A DNA stretch of 64,000 nt from Brevibacillus antibioticus. Lineage in GTDB: Bacteria > Bacillota > Bacilli > Brevibacillales > Brevibacillaceae. The stretch spans positions 5,676,001 to 5,740,000 of the forward strand of contig NZ_SZNK01000001.1 in assembly GCF_005217615.1 (NCBI RefSeq), in the 5' to 3' direction. Of the stretch, positions 8,720 through 16,746 are shown piece after piece; the first letter of the stretch is position 1; each line of letters begins with the position of its first letter. The notes below the pieces were generated by a model. It was given only the letters and a program-made list of their open reading frames with translations. It was not told the origin of the DNA and did not search any database. The position numbers and the translations under genes are program-made.

Positions 8720-10243
8720 ATGATTACATATCCAACGGAAGCAGTTCGGGAGACGATGGAGAGATGGTTTGGCTTGTTTCCTCGTTTGCGTGAAATATCT
8801 CCTGTGAAAATCAGAACGGACGATAAATGGAGAACTTGTGAGATAAAAGTAGGTCATGATGATACAGAACTGGAAATAGACAAAGAAACGGGTTGTGTGA
8901 TGGAGTTCCAACTAGATAGAGCGTACCGAGAGTCGCTTGCTTCTGGCGAGCGGCTCGATGCCGAGTCAGTAACTGCGCGTGCCATAGAAGTGGCGGAAAA
9001 ACTATATGGGGATCATCTGAAAGAGATGGTGAGAGACAATACAGCCAACCTAAGAGAGTATCGTGAGACCAAACAATGGGAGCTGTACTATCGTTATTTT
9101 TTTCATGGGATTCCCCTATCAGGAGTACATCTGCGAATAGCTTTGGACGAGTTCGGAAATTTGGTCAGCATCTATTACCGCGGATTTCATGATTTTGATC
9201 GAAAAAATAAACCGACTATGCCGCAAATCATAACAAAGGATGAGGCGAAACAAGCGTACCTAGCTTTATTCCAGAAAAACATGATGCTTATATGCGATGA
9301 AGAAGATGAAGGGAAGCTCACGTACATCCCTGATGAGGTACCGCTGGACTATGTCGTCATTCATGCGGAGACAGGACAAATAGCAAAGACAGTCATCGGG
9401 GGCAGACGACTTGTAGAAAAACACTCCGAGGTCATTCCGGTAGTTGCCCAAGGAGAATCTATTTTTTTCACAGACATTCGGGAGATCGAGCTGTGGCTGA
9501 AGGAACATTTTCAAATAGATGTAACTCACGCAGAGATTAAAAGAGCGACAGTCGTGACTCCAAATGAGGATGGATTAACTTTCTATCCAAGGAGTGGATC
9601 TTTTAGATTTGTTGACGCTGCCGCAAACCCTGACTGGCCACCTACTATTCATTATTACTGGCCTTTACCAGAAGATGAGGACGCTGAAACCATTTACGAT
9701 CCGGATTTTGTATGCGTTACACTCAATCAAACGACCAACGAGTTACTTGCCTTTACCGTTAATCAAAAAATGGAATATGAAACGCCACGACTATCATTCC
9801 AAGATGCGTTGCAAATTGCAAAGAGCTTTTTGGAGAAATACATCGAGCGGGGAATTACTGAGCTTCACTATTACGAGCTTTGTTATTTGCGTGGTACCGG
9901 AAATACCTATTACTTCTATGAGCGCAGACAAGGGATCGTTCTCACCAATCGAGTTTACAACGTAAAAGTGAATCCTTGGACAGGCAAGGTAACGGGTTTT
10001 TACAAGCACGATGTACGCAAAAACAAAGAGATTCCCGATTTGGTCGCTTGTGTTTCTGCTCGGGAAGCCGCGGAGAGTTTCTTACGCTTATTTGATGTGG
10101 AACTGGAATATGTGCAAGTTGAGGACAGAGATACAAATAGGCGGGCTAAAGCTCCTGTTCCGATCCCCGTTTATCGGCTTACATACAAACGCACAGAGCG
10201 GTATAAATATGTGGACGCCATAACAAATCAGCCGGGGCGATGA
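8720..10243 (+). CDS. YcdB/YcdC-domain (PepSY-like) protein
   Basis: 507 residues from ATG 8720, which follows CGGGAGGG. No signal peptide or membrane helix is visible. It contains repeated YcdB/YcdC segments: alternating 'GIPLSGVHLRIALDEFGNLVS' and 'NRVYNVKVNPWTGKVTGF'-like elements, each with the D/N..TG.V turn. It is a paralogue of the anchored protein at 235, with similar repeat spacing. The function of the family is unknown; PepSY modules often inhibit or bind peptidases. It may form a unit with the small genes that follow, although a 70-base gap separates them. Confidence 0.75.
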   Translation: MITYPTEAVRETMERWFGLFPRLREISPVKIRTDDKWRTCEIKVGHDDTELEIDKETGCVMEFQLDRAYRESLASGERLDAESVTARAIEVAEKLYGDHLKEMVRDNTANLREYRETKQWELYYRYFFHGIPLSGVHLRIALDEFGNLVSIYYRGFHDFDRKNKPTMPQIITKDEAKQAYLALFQKNMMLICDEEDEGKLTYIPDEVPLDYVVIHAETGQIAKTVIGGRRLVEKHSEVIPVVAQGESIFFTDIREIELWLKEHFQIDVTHAEIKRATVVTPNEDGLTFYPRSGSFRFVDAAANPDWPPTIHYYWPLPEDEDAETIYDPDFVCVTLNQTTNELLAFTVNQKMEYETPRLSFQDALQIAKSFLEKYIERGITELHYYELCYLRGTGNTYYFYERRQGIVLTNRVYNVKVNPWTGKVTGFYKHDVRKNKEIPDLVACVSAREAAESFLRLFDVELEYVQVEDRDTNRRAKAPVPIPVYRLTYKRTERYKYVDAITNQPGR

Positions 10244-10313
10244 TTTCACCCCGATCGTAACGCACAGTGAAACTGCAGATACGCTTTCGCGTAGAAAGAA
10301 GGGAAGGGAGAGG

Positions 10314-10571
10314 GTGTATCTGTTTTTTGTTGGATTAACGCTTTGCATGATTGCATGGATAGCGGGAGGCGTATTTCTGTATCAAGGGGATTATATAACA
10401 GGAGGAGTCTTGCTCATACTTGGTCTGCTTGTCTTGATTAGCATGATCCTCTATTATTCGACAAACCGGAAAAAGCGTAAAAATTGTTCGCCAGATTGCA
10501 GCTATCTTCCCGTTGATTGTCCGAATTGTGATGCACCCGATTGCGATTGCAAGCCAGATTGTGGGAGTTGA
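10314..10571 (+). CDS. Small two-helix membrane protein with Cys-rich tail
   Basis: 85 residues, GTG start after GAAGGGAGAGG. Two hydrophobic helices (about residues 2-23 and 28-48) are followed by a basic stretch NRKKRK. The C-terminal 27 residues hold six cysteines in D/P-rich spacing (NCSPDC, DCPNCDAPDCDCKPDC), suggesting metal binding or disulphides. I do not recognise the family. The stop overlaps the upstream start option of the next gene. Confidence 0.65.
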   Translation: MYLFFVGLTLCMIAWIAGGVFLYQGDYITGGVLLILGLLVLISMILYYSTNRKKRKNCSPDCSYLPVDCPNCDAPDCDCKPDCGS

Positions 10572-10576
10572 TGAAG

Positions 10577-10900
10577 ATGAATACGGAGTGGATTCCCTGT
10601 CATCGGCGATCAGATCGTTCCTTATATATCTGTGGTAAGAAAATGCCGCTATGTGCCAGGTGTGTTTCAATATTAGCGGGATACTTACTGGCGCCTGTTT
10701 TTGCAGGAATGCATATCGTGACCTCTTACTATTTGATTGGATTCCTGTTAGTGCCGATGCTGATTGATGGCTTTACCCAACAATGGAAGTGGCGAACAAG
10801 CAATAACAAGCTGAGATTTTTCACAGGGTTCAGTTTTGGAATCGGACAGTCTTTACTCATATCCAATGTCGTTTGGTTTTTGGTAGAGAGACTCGCGTGA
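10577..10900 (+). CDS. DUF2085 membrane protein
   Basis: 107 residues. It carries the DUF2085 hallmark: CHRRSDRSLYICGKKMPLC then ARC, followed by two to three membrane helices. ATG 10577 is 9 bases after GGGAG; ATG 10571 overlaps the previous stop and is also possible. The Cys-His motif suggests metal binding; the role is unknown. It is probably co-transcribed with the small Cys-rich membrane protein just upstream. Confidence 0.75.
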   Translation: MNTEWIPCHRRSDRSLYICGKKMPLCARCVSILAGYLLAPVFAGMHIVTSYYLIGFLLVPMLIDGFTQQWKWRTSNNKLRFFTGFSFGIGQSLLISNVVWFLVERLA

Positions 10901-10994
10901 AGCGATATGCCTCTCTGTACACAAAAATTTCAATATTATGCTAATCCTTTCACCTGTGACATCCCTCCTATATAATATTGGTGGGGGGATATTA

Positions 10995-11810
10995 GTGATC
11001 CATTATAAGACATACATACGTGGTGAAGATTACGAATGGGTGACTTTTGTCCATGGGGCAGGGGGAAGCTCGTCGATCTGGTATAAGCAACTGAAAGCAT
11101 ACAAAGAGAATTTCAATGTTCTTCTAGTAGATATGCGTGGTCACGGAAAATCTAAGAACATCCCAGGCAAACTGTTTCAAACATACACCTTTGATGATGT
11201 CAGCAGAGATATCATTGAGGTCTTGGATCAGGTAAAAATCGTTTCTACCCATTTTGTGGGGATTTCCTTGGGGACGATCATTGTGCAGATTATTTCGGAG
11301 CAGGCCCCAGAGAGAATGCGCTCGATGGTTTTAGCAGGGGCTGTGACACACATGAACGTAAGGTCGCAGGTGCTAATTACGCTGGGGAATATGGTCAAGC
11401 ATTTCATCCCGTACATGTGGCTGTATCGACTGTTTGCCTGGGTGATCATGCCGAGCAAGCGTCATAAAGAGTCGCGCTCCTTGTTTATTCGCGAAGCCAA
11501 AAAGCTCTGTCAAAAGGAATTCAAGAGATGGTTCAAGCTAACGAAAGGTATTAATGGTTTCTTAGGAACTCTCTTTGATAAAGAGCCTCCCATTCCTACC
11601 TTGTTCATCATGGGTAACGAAGACCATATGTTTTTGCCCTTCGTCCAAATGCGTGTGAAAAAAAGGCAATATGCACAGTTGAGTCTAGTCGCTGACTGCG
11701 GTCATGTCGTCAATGTCGATCAGCCGGAAGAATTTAACCGAATCTCCATCGGGTTTATTCAAAAGCAGTCGACAATAGCGCAAGGAATGTATGCATGGAA
11801 TCCAGCATAG
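10995..11810 (+). CDS. Alpha/beta hydrolase
   Basis: 271 residues. The GTG at 10995 follows GTGGGGGGAT at good spacing; an in-frame ATG at 10938 has no ribosome site. The catalytic elements are visible: oxyanion region FVHGAGGSSS, nucleophile elbow GISLGT, acid GNEDHMF and a final CGHVVN histidine. A cap region spans about residues 125-200. It is cytoplasmic with no signal peptide. The substrate is unknown; the family covers esterases, lactonases and C-C hydrolases. It stands alone before the methionine aminopeptidase gene. Confidence 0.85.
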   Translation: MIHYKTYIRGEDYEWVTFVHGAGGSSSIWYKQLKAYKENFNVLLVDMRGHGKSKNIPGKLFQTYTFDDVSRDIIEVLDQVKIVSTHFVGISLGTIIVQIISEQAPERMRSMVLAGAVTHMNVRSQVLITLGNMVKHFIPYMWLYRLFAWVIMPSKRHKESRSLFIREAKKLCQKEFKRWFKLTKGINGFLGTLFDKEPPIPTLFIMGNEDHMFLPFVQMRVKKRQYAQLSLVADCGHVVNVDQPEEFNRISIGFIQKQSTIAQGMYAWNPA

Positions 11811-11941
11811 CTTCGTAAGATAAGAGCCACAGAGGATGCTTCTGGGGTTCTTTGTTGTTTTTGCTTCGGTTGCGATTGGCGAAGAAAAATGTTCCAATGG
11901 AGGAATAGGGAAATAATTACACTCGAGACAGGAGGGAACAC

Positions 11942-12685
11942 ATGTCGATTCAAAATGAACATGATTTGATCTGTTTGAAGCGGATCGGTAGCATTGTGGC
12001 AGAAGCAAGAGAAGCGATGATAAAAGCAGTGCGGGCAAGCGTGACGACAAAAGAACTCGACCGGATTGGCGGAGAGATCTTGGCCAAATACGGAGCGCGA
12101 TCTGCACCGAATATCACGTATGATTTTCCAGGGCATACGTGCATTAGTGTCAATCACATTGTTGCGCACGGCATCCCCGATGATACAGTTCTGCAAAATG
12201 GCGATATCATCAATATTGATGTCTCGGCGGAACTGGATGGATATTTTGCCGACACAGGTGCTTCAATCGTGGTAGGGGAAGGCGAGCCCAAGATGCAATC
12301 CTTATGCGAATGCGCCGAGGAGTCACTGTACAAGGCATTAGATGCAGCAAAGGCGGGATCGAAGCTAAGCCAGATTGGTCGCATTGTTCACCAGGAGGCC
12401 AGGAAAAAAGGCTTTACAGTGGTCAAAAACCTTACGGGCCACGGCATCGGCAAAAGCTTGCATGAAGAGCCTGCTTACATTTTGAATTATTATGATAAGA
12501 AGGATAGACGCTTGCTCACAGAAGGTCTCGTGTTGGCAGTTGAAACATTCATTTCAACGGGGACGGAATATGTGGAGGATGGCAAGGATGGTTGGGCGAT
12601 CATTGCACCTGATAAGAGCTATGTCGCTCAATACGAGCATACCATCGTTGTGACGAAGGGGAAGCCAATTATTTTAACAGCTTGA
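11942..12685 (+). CDS. map: Methionine aminopeptidase, type I
   Basis: 247 residues. It removes the initiator methionine from nascent proteins. The metal ligands are in place: Asp in NIDVSAELDG and FADTGAS, His in GHGIGKSLHEEP, Glu in LAVETFIS and the final Glu in QYEHTIVVT; the substrate His lies in VAHGIPDD. Its length fits the stand-alone form found outside the ribosomal-protein operon (YflG-like), so a second map gene is likely elsewhere. The ATG follows GAGACAGGAGGG. Confidence 0.93.
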   Translation: MSIQNEHDLICLKRIGSIVAEAREAMIKAVRASVTTKELDRIGGEILAKYGARSAPNITYDFPGHTCISVNHIVAHGIPDDTVLQNGDIINIDVSAELDGYFADTGASIVVGEGEPKMQSLCECAEESLYKALDAAKAGSKLSQIGRIVHQEARKKGFTVVKNLTGHGIGKSLHEEPAYILNYYDKKDRRLLTEGLVLAVETFISTGTEYVEDGKDGWAIIAPDKSYVAQYEHTIVVTKGKPIILTA

Positions 12686-12694
12686 TTGCAGGGA

Positions 12695-12721
12695 GACCTC
12701 AGGTTATTGAGGTCTTTTTTT
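12695..12721 (+). terminator. Terminator after map
   Basis: GACCTCA (12695-12701) and TGAGGTC (12708-12714) with a seven-T tail. Confidence 0.88.
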
Positions 12722-12809
12722 GTGAAGAAAAACTTGCAGAATAGCCAATGATTGTATATTCTAATATATAGGAATATACGTTCGTGTTATGTGGAGGAGG
12801 TTTCTTTCC

Positions 12810-13367
12810 ATGAATCGGTGCGGCTGGGTGAATCAGGACCCTATTTATATGGATTATCACGATCACGAGTGGGGAGTTCCTGTCTATGAGGATCGTTTGC
12901 TCTTTGAATATTTGAATTTGGAAGGCGCTCAAGCTGGACTGAGCTGGTACACGATCCTGAAGAAGCGGGAAAATTATCGAATAGCGTTTGATAACTTTGA
13001 AGCGGAGAAAATCGTTCAATACGATGAAGCCAAGATCGAGCAATTGCTGACAGACGAAGGCATCGTTCGAAACAGGCTGAAGATTCGCGGTGTCGTGAAG
13101 AACGCCCACGCGTATTTGCGGATTGTGGAGGAGTTTGGGTCCTTTAGCAGCTATCTTTGGGCGTTTGTAGGCGGGAAGCCGATTCATAATCATTTTCAGG
13201 AAATGAAGGATGTGCCTGCTTCTACCGAAATTAGCGACAAGATGAGCAAGGACTTGAAAAAGCGCGGTTTTACTTTTGTCGGTTCAACCATTTGCTATGC
13301 CTTTATGCAAGCAGTCGGCATGGTCAATGATCACGTAGCGACATGTGATCTCTATCAAAAAAACTAG
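12810..13367 (+). CDS. tag: DNA-3-methyladenine glycosylase I
   Basis: 185 residues from ATG 12810, after GGAGGAGG at 12792. It excises 3-methyladenine from alkylated DNA. Family marks are the N-terminal NRCGWV, YHDHEWGVP and LNLEGAQAGLSW. The zinc-site set comprises an N-terminal Cys and His plus a C-terminal His and Cys in NDHVATC. The length is normal. It stands alone; the frameshifted DinB-like gene follows. Confidence 0.93.
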   Translation: MNRCGWVNQDPIYMDYHDHEWGVPVYEDRLLFEYLNLEGAQAGLSWYTILKKRENYRIAFDNFEAEKIVQYDEAKIEQLLTDEGIVRNRLKIRGVVKNAHAYLRIVEEFGSFSSYLWAFVGGKPIHNHFQEMKDVPASTEISDKMSKDLKKRGFTFVGSTICYAFMQAVGMVNDHVATCDLYQKN

Positions 13368-13395
13368 GACGAGCATACGGAGAGGGAAGTATGGC

Positions 13396-13776
13396 ATGAA
13401 CGAAAATGATCTCTTAATCATAAACTTTGAGAATGATTCGCCATGTCATTGATGGTGAGTTTTTGTATCACCAGATTTTGATCCAACGGGGAAGCGCCGC
13501 CTTGTCTGACATCGCCAATCCGTATGAAACCAAAGAGTTTTCGAGCGTAGAAGAAGATTTGGCCTTTGCGAAGCCGTATCGAGAAGAATTTCTCCGCTTC
13601 GTCAGAGGGCTGTCCAAGAGCGACTTGGAAAGTGCATCGATCGATCCGATGTAGGCTATATCCGCACCCTTGGAGACATGCTGCTACGAATCGCCTATCA
13701 TGAGTCGGTACGTACCGGTCAACTGCTAAATTATATGAGAATGATGGGCGTTGAACGTCCGGATATTTGGGATTAG
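13396..13776 (+). pseudogene. Broken DinB-family gene
   Basis: Three pieces in two frames line up with a DinB/DUF664 metal-binding four-helix protein. The N-terminus is MNENDLLIINFEN (frame of 13396, good GAGGGAAG site). The middle, MIRHVIDGEFLYHQIL to ASIDPM, is in another frame (13427-13654). The C-terminus, GYIRTLGDMLLRIAYHES to ERPDIWD, is back in the first frame up to 13776. Compared with relatives, about 40-50 residues are missing after NFEN. At least one deletion and one further frameshift explain this. Confidence 0.7.
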
Positions 13777-13795
13777 GTGTGTGGGAAAGATAGAG

Positions 13796-13843
13796 AAGCA
13801 AGCTAGCTCTTCTGTTGTGAATGGGAGAGGGGCTTGCTTTTTT
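13796..13843 (+). terminator. Rho-independent terminator
   Basis: AAGCAAGC (13796-13803) pairs with GCTTGCTT (13832-13839), then T-rich. It separates the DinB-like relic from the tail cluster. Between 13844 and 14077 I see no gene. Confidence 0.6.
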
Positions 13844-14077
13844 ATTTTTAATGGTCCTTCTTCATTTAAGATGTTTCTTGCATGATGGGCAGATAAAATC
13901 AAAAAGTATGAGAATTATGTACTTTTATGGAGTAGGGACAGTAGTTGTATAAGGATAATTCAATAACTTCCACACAGGCACGATTTCCACTTGATATCGT
14001 GTTTTTTGTTGTCTTCTTTGAAGTTTATGCAGAGGATCGATCGGAAAAATCATCTCCGAAAATTTGGTAGAAAGAAC

Positions 14078-14131
14078 TTGAACTTATCATCGTAGTATGA
14101 GATACTTGTACTATAAAGAGAACGAACGTTC
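14078..14131 (+). promoter_or_regulatory. Putative promoter with LexA (SOS) box before the tailocin regulators
   Basis: TTGAAC at 14078-14083 and GATACT at 14101-14106 are separated by 17 bases, a fair sigma-A promoter. At 14120-14131 lies GAAC-gaac-GTTC, the inner palindrome of the Gram-positive LexA/DinR box (CGAAC-N4-GTTCG), with both outermost bases differing from consensus. It lies 36 bases before the GTG at 14168. DNA damage would then induce the cluster; this is inferred. Confidence 0.5.
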
Positions 14132-14167
14132 CTATTTCGCGGATGAAAAAGACAGAAGGTGAAGCAA

Positions 14168-14409
14168 GTGACAGATGAGCAGTTGAAAGAGCATTGCAGA
14201 AAAGTGCTCAAGAGGATTGCTTGGCGATTGCAGTACGCCGCCAAGAAGCGTTTGTACAGGGAGACGGTGATCAAAGAGGGAATGCGGGGAACGGAAACGA
14301 TCGAGGACAACAGGTAGCCCAAAAACTGAATATGACCAGACAAGGAGTGAGTAAATGCAAAAACAAATATTTGCGCCAATTGGCCGAGAAGCTGACTCGT
14401 TCAGCCTGA
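14168..14409 (+). pseudogene. Sigma-factor-like gene, internally deleted and frameshifted
   Basis: The first piece (GTG 14168 to TAG 14317, 49 residues, good AGAAGGTGA site) is a basic helical segment, EHCRKVLKRIAWRLQYAAKK. The second piece, in the -1 relative frame and ending at 14409, is a sigma region-4 helix-turn-helix (VAQKLNMTRQGVSKCKNKYL). An intact small phage-type sigma factor of the SigO class would have about 60-100 further residues between them. It is followed by an overlapping RsoA-like gene, the partner of SigO in Bacillus. Probably broken; a programmed frameshift is less likely because no slippery heptamer is seen at the junction. Confidence 0.55.
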
Positions 14410-14582
14410 TCCTCCAAAAAGCACAGACAGGGGATAATCGGGCCGTACTGTCGATCCTCGACTTTCTGCTCCCCGACATGGAGTACCTTGCTTCTTTTAT
14501 CAAACTACCTCGCGAAGAGAGCATGCAAGAAATGAAAACAGCCATGCTCGAAGCAATCCGCAGTGGAGAAGTGATGCTATGA
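14355..14582 (+). CDS. RsoA-like/helix-turn-helix_16 sigma co-factor
   Basis: 75 residues. ATG 14355 is 7 bases after AAGGAG and overlaps the sigma-like C-terminal piece. The segment LILQKAQTGDNRAVLSILDFL and the following FIKLPREES match the short helical module (HTH_16, sigma region-1/2-like) of RsoA and of conjugative-element sigma factors. With the preceding region-4 piece it would form a two-subunit sigma factor. The assignment is from pattern and context. Confidence 0.55.
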   Translation: MQKQIFAPIGREADSFSLILQKAQTGDNRAVLSILDFLLPDMEYLASFIKLPREESMQEMKTAMLEAIRSGEVML

Positions 14583-14776
14583 TGACGATTGATTACGTTC
14601 AGGTTCTCGGGGTTGTCGTGTGCTTCCTTGCTTTGATCGTCACGTTTAAGCAGGTGGATTTGCAGATTCGGATTAACAATCTGTTCAACCTGCAATTAAA
14701 GGCAAACAAAGAGAAAAAGAAAGAGCAGCTGGAACAAAAAAAGGAGACTCCGACTGACGATCGGAATCCCCATTGA
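14579..14776 (+). CDS. Small membrane/coiled-coil phage-type protein
   Basis: 65 residues, start overlapping the previous stop (ATGA type). One membrane helix lies at about residues 8-24, followed by a charged coiled-coil tail rich in Lys, Glu and Gln. Such small membrane proteins sit in early operons of PBSX-type elements; the function is unknown. Another reading frame overlaps it but has no support. Confidence 0.55.
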   Translation: MMTIDYVQVLGVVVCFLALIVTFKQVDLQIRINNLFNLQLKANKEKKKEQLEQKKETPTDDRNPH

Positions 14777-14867
14777 ATGCTTGGGGCAAAGAATACAACT
14801 GGTGAGTGTCCTCTTTGCCCCCTTTCATTATACAAGAAAATAATGATGCAAAGGAGATACGTACGAA

Positions 14868-14981
14868 ATGATAGAAGCAGCATTAATCGGAGCAGCTGTT
14901 TTATTGGTCGGAGTCATTATCGGACAGATCGGTTTGTCTCAAAGATTAAGAAAAGGCGCAAGAGTCAACGAAAACCGTTAA
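14868..14981 (+). CDS. 37-residue single-span membrane peptide
   Basis: ATG 14868 follows AAAGGAG (11 bases). The peptide MIEAALIGAAVLLVGVIIG is a clean membrane helix with a short basic tail (QRLRKGARVNENR). An 81-residue frame across the same bases has no ribosome site and an unlikely composition. Its role is unknown; it may be a holin-like or regulatory peptide of the tail cluster. Confidence 0.5.
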   Translation: MIEAALIGAAVLLVGVIIGQIGLSQRLRKGARVNENR

Positions 14982-15026
14982 GCAATCATACAGACTTCAT
15001 ATATATGACCGAGGGGGAATAGTGCC

Positions 15027-15680
15027 TTGATCAGCAGAGAAATTTTCATGGAAGCAGTATGCGAGGTGTGTCCGGCAACGTGCTGGGGAAAGAAATCACA
15101 TTGCCAGGTTCATGATAAGCACGTAGGAAAAATCGATTCTTGCCCGGAGTGGGACAAGTACATGCGGGATCAAAAAGCAAAGGGGCAACAAAAGACAGTG
15201 TCCACTAGAAAAGAAGGCTTCGCCCGACCAAGTGAGCAAGCACCCATCGTAGATTTTCTACAGAAAGCCGAGGAAGAAATCCGCGACTACAATTACATGC
15301 AGATCGAGATCGTCCGTATCCAGCGCTTTTTGCGCGAGGTGGGGGAAGGAATGGTCTCTCAGTACGGATTGGATGCAGGCATGCCAAAAGGAAAGGGCAC
15401 CACGGGAGATCGGACGCATGCGGAGGTGGCACGCCGGGAGCGAAAGTGGAAGAGGCTGCAAAATTTGCAGGATAAAATCGAGCGGATTAACAAAGCAGTA
15501 GAGACGATTCCGGGGGAGCAGGAACGCTTGATAGTCGAAGCTTTGCTGGATGGCGACAAGAACAATCTGATTGCCAAAGAAATCGGGGTGTCCCGACAGC
15601 GCTATTATGAAATCAAGCGCAATGCCGTGATGAAGATGGCATGGGCGATGTATGGCGATCAGGCTCAGCAGACTGGATGA
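15027..15680 (+). CDS. ArpU/Xpf-like late transcription regulator
   Basis: 217 residues, TTG start 6 bases after GAGGGGG. The N-terminus has a cysteine/histidine cluster (CEVCPATCWGKKSHC, CPEW) that may bind zinc. A long helical centre is followed by a C-terminal sigma-region-4-like helix-turn-helix (LDGDKNNLIAKEIGVSRQRYYEIK). This resembles ArpU/RinA/Xpf regulators that activate late genes of temperate phages and PBSX. It lies immediately before the structured leader of the tail operon, its likely target. Confidence 0.7.
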   Translation: MISREIFMEAVCEVCPATCWGKKSHCQVHDKHVGKIDSCPEWDKYMRDQKAKGQQKTVSTRKEGFARPSEQAPIVDFLQKAEEEIRDYNYMQIEIVRIQRFLREVGEGMVSQYGLDAGMPKGKGTTGDRTHAEVARRERKWKRLQNLQDKIERINKAVETIPGEQERLIVEALLDGDKNNLIAKEIGVSRQRYYEIKRNAVMKMAWAMYGDQAQQTG

Positions 15681-15709
15681 TGAAAAATAGAGCCCGGCTG
15701 AATAGACGA

Positions 15710-15738
15710 GAAGCTGTCTGATGATGACAGCTTCTTTT
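15710..15738 (+). terminator. Terminator after the late regulator
   Basis: GAAGCTGTC (15710-15718) and GACAGCTTC (15726-15734) followed by TTTT. It ends the regulatory operon before the structural one. Confidence 0.8.
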
Positions 15739-15770
15739 CATTTTCGCAAGCATGTTGAGGCTGACAAAGG

Positions 15771-16052
15771 TTGACACTTCTTTACACATCGGGTCATTTT
15801 CCCAGTTTTTCCTCCAGATCGGTTATACTTGAGTCAAGCGAAACAAGTAAGAGAGATACGAGCCATCCGATGAAGCTGTCGGGTGGCTTTTTATGTACGC
15901 CGCCGACTCTAATGTCCGGCGAGCGGGGAAAACGGCGATTGGCGCCGCCATTCGATGTTGCGAGTTCAAAGCCATAGGCTACTCGCTCCCTGCTCGGCGG
16001 GCATTTGCCGTGGATGCCTTGCCAAATGAAGGGAAGTAGTGGGGGGAAGAGA
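15771..16052 (+). promoter_or_regulatory. Promoter region and structured leader of the tail operon
   Basis: TTGACA at 15771 has no good -10 at 17 bases; a TATACT at 15834-15839 has no -35, so the promoter may need an activator. A terminator hairpin, AGCCATCCGA (15861-15870) with TCGGGTGGCT (15879-15888) and a T-run, follows. Downstream is a nested fold: an outer stem 15916-15929 with 15987-16000, and an inner perfect hairpin GCGAGT (15960) / ACTCGC (15981) with AGCC/GGCT. Together they could form an attenuator or antitermination leader. Confidence 0.45.
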
Positions 16053-16055
16053 CAT

Positions 16056-16553
16056 GTGACGAAGACAGACGAGAATACCGCAAGTATGGGAGGTGGAAGC
16101 TTGATAGATCGCGAGCTAGCCGTTCTCATTGAACTGGTGAAGGAAGCGTATCCAGAGCTGGCTACTGTTGTGAATGTAGACGACTGGATGGCGCAGCGAT
16201 TCCAGCCGCCTATCGCGTTTCTTTTGACGCAAGGGGTCCGTGAAGAAGGAAGAAGCCTCACTTCCTATCAGGTGGTCTCAGAAGCAGCCATCGTCCTCCA
16301 CTATCCAAAGGTAGCAGGTGTCTACCAGCCGCTTTCAGCAGAGCCGCTGCGTGAGCTTCTTCGCCAGAGGCAGTTCAGTTATCAAGGCAAGACGTCTGAA
16401 TTGTCCATCGAGATCGACAGCTCCACCTTGCGTATTTGGCGGGATAAAAAGGACCGGACGGAAATCGCGTTCCAGTTCACCTACAATGTGGCGGTGCAGA
16501 GAGCAGCCACACAAAAAATCAACGAATTTGATGTAGAGGGGGTCCGATCATAG
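16056..16553 (+). CDS. Tail terminator/completion-like protein at the XkdJ position
   Basis: 165 residues, GTG start about 9 bases after GTGGGGGGAA. An in-frame ATG at 16005 lies inside the leader stem and lacks a site. The N-terminal half is helical and the C-terminal half beta-rich (LSIEIDSSTLRIW, AFQFTYNVAVQ). It occupies the place just before YqzN/YkzM-like and sheath genes, where PBSX has XkdI/XkdJ. A tail-end cap is the likely job, as a headless tail still needs one; this is inferred from position. Confidence 0.55.
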   Translation: MTKTDENTASMGGGSLIDRELAVLIELVKEAYPELATVVNVDDWMAQRFQPPIAFLLTQGVREEGRSLTSYQVVSEAAIVLHYPKVAGVYQPLSAEPLRELLRQRQFSYQGKTSELSIEIDSSTLRIWRDKKDRTEIAFQFTYNVAVQRAATQKINEFDVEGVRS

Positions 16554-16744
16554 TGGCACGAAAAGAACAACAAGCACAGGCCTCAGAGCTTGTGCAATCC
16601 AAACAAGAGTGGATCAAGAGCGCCGCTTATCTTGGAGCCGAACGGTTCGAGGTAGCAGGTGCTCTTTTTTCTGAAGCAGATGATCAACTACTGGCAGAAG
16701 GACAAGTGAAGAGCCGACTGACCAAATACAAAGGCGGGGTGTAA
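16553..16744 (+). CDS. YqzN/YkzM-like small tail protein
   Basis: 63 residues. Its GTG overlaps the previous stop by one base. The sequence (SELVQSKQEWIKSAAYL, LLAEGQVKSRLTKYKGG) resembles the short YqzN/YkzM domain seen next to the sheath gene in PBSX and skin elements. Function unknown; the tight spacing shows co-translation. Confidence 0.65.
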   Translation: MARKEQQAQASELVQSKQEWIKSAAYLGAERFEVAGALFSEADDQLLAEGQVKSRLTKYKGGV

Positions 16745-16746
16745 GC

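Noticed and set aside
14777..15022. 81-residue plus-strand frame
   Set aside because: No ribosome site and odd composition; the 37-residue membrane peptide at 14868 in another frame has both a site and a clean helix.
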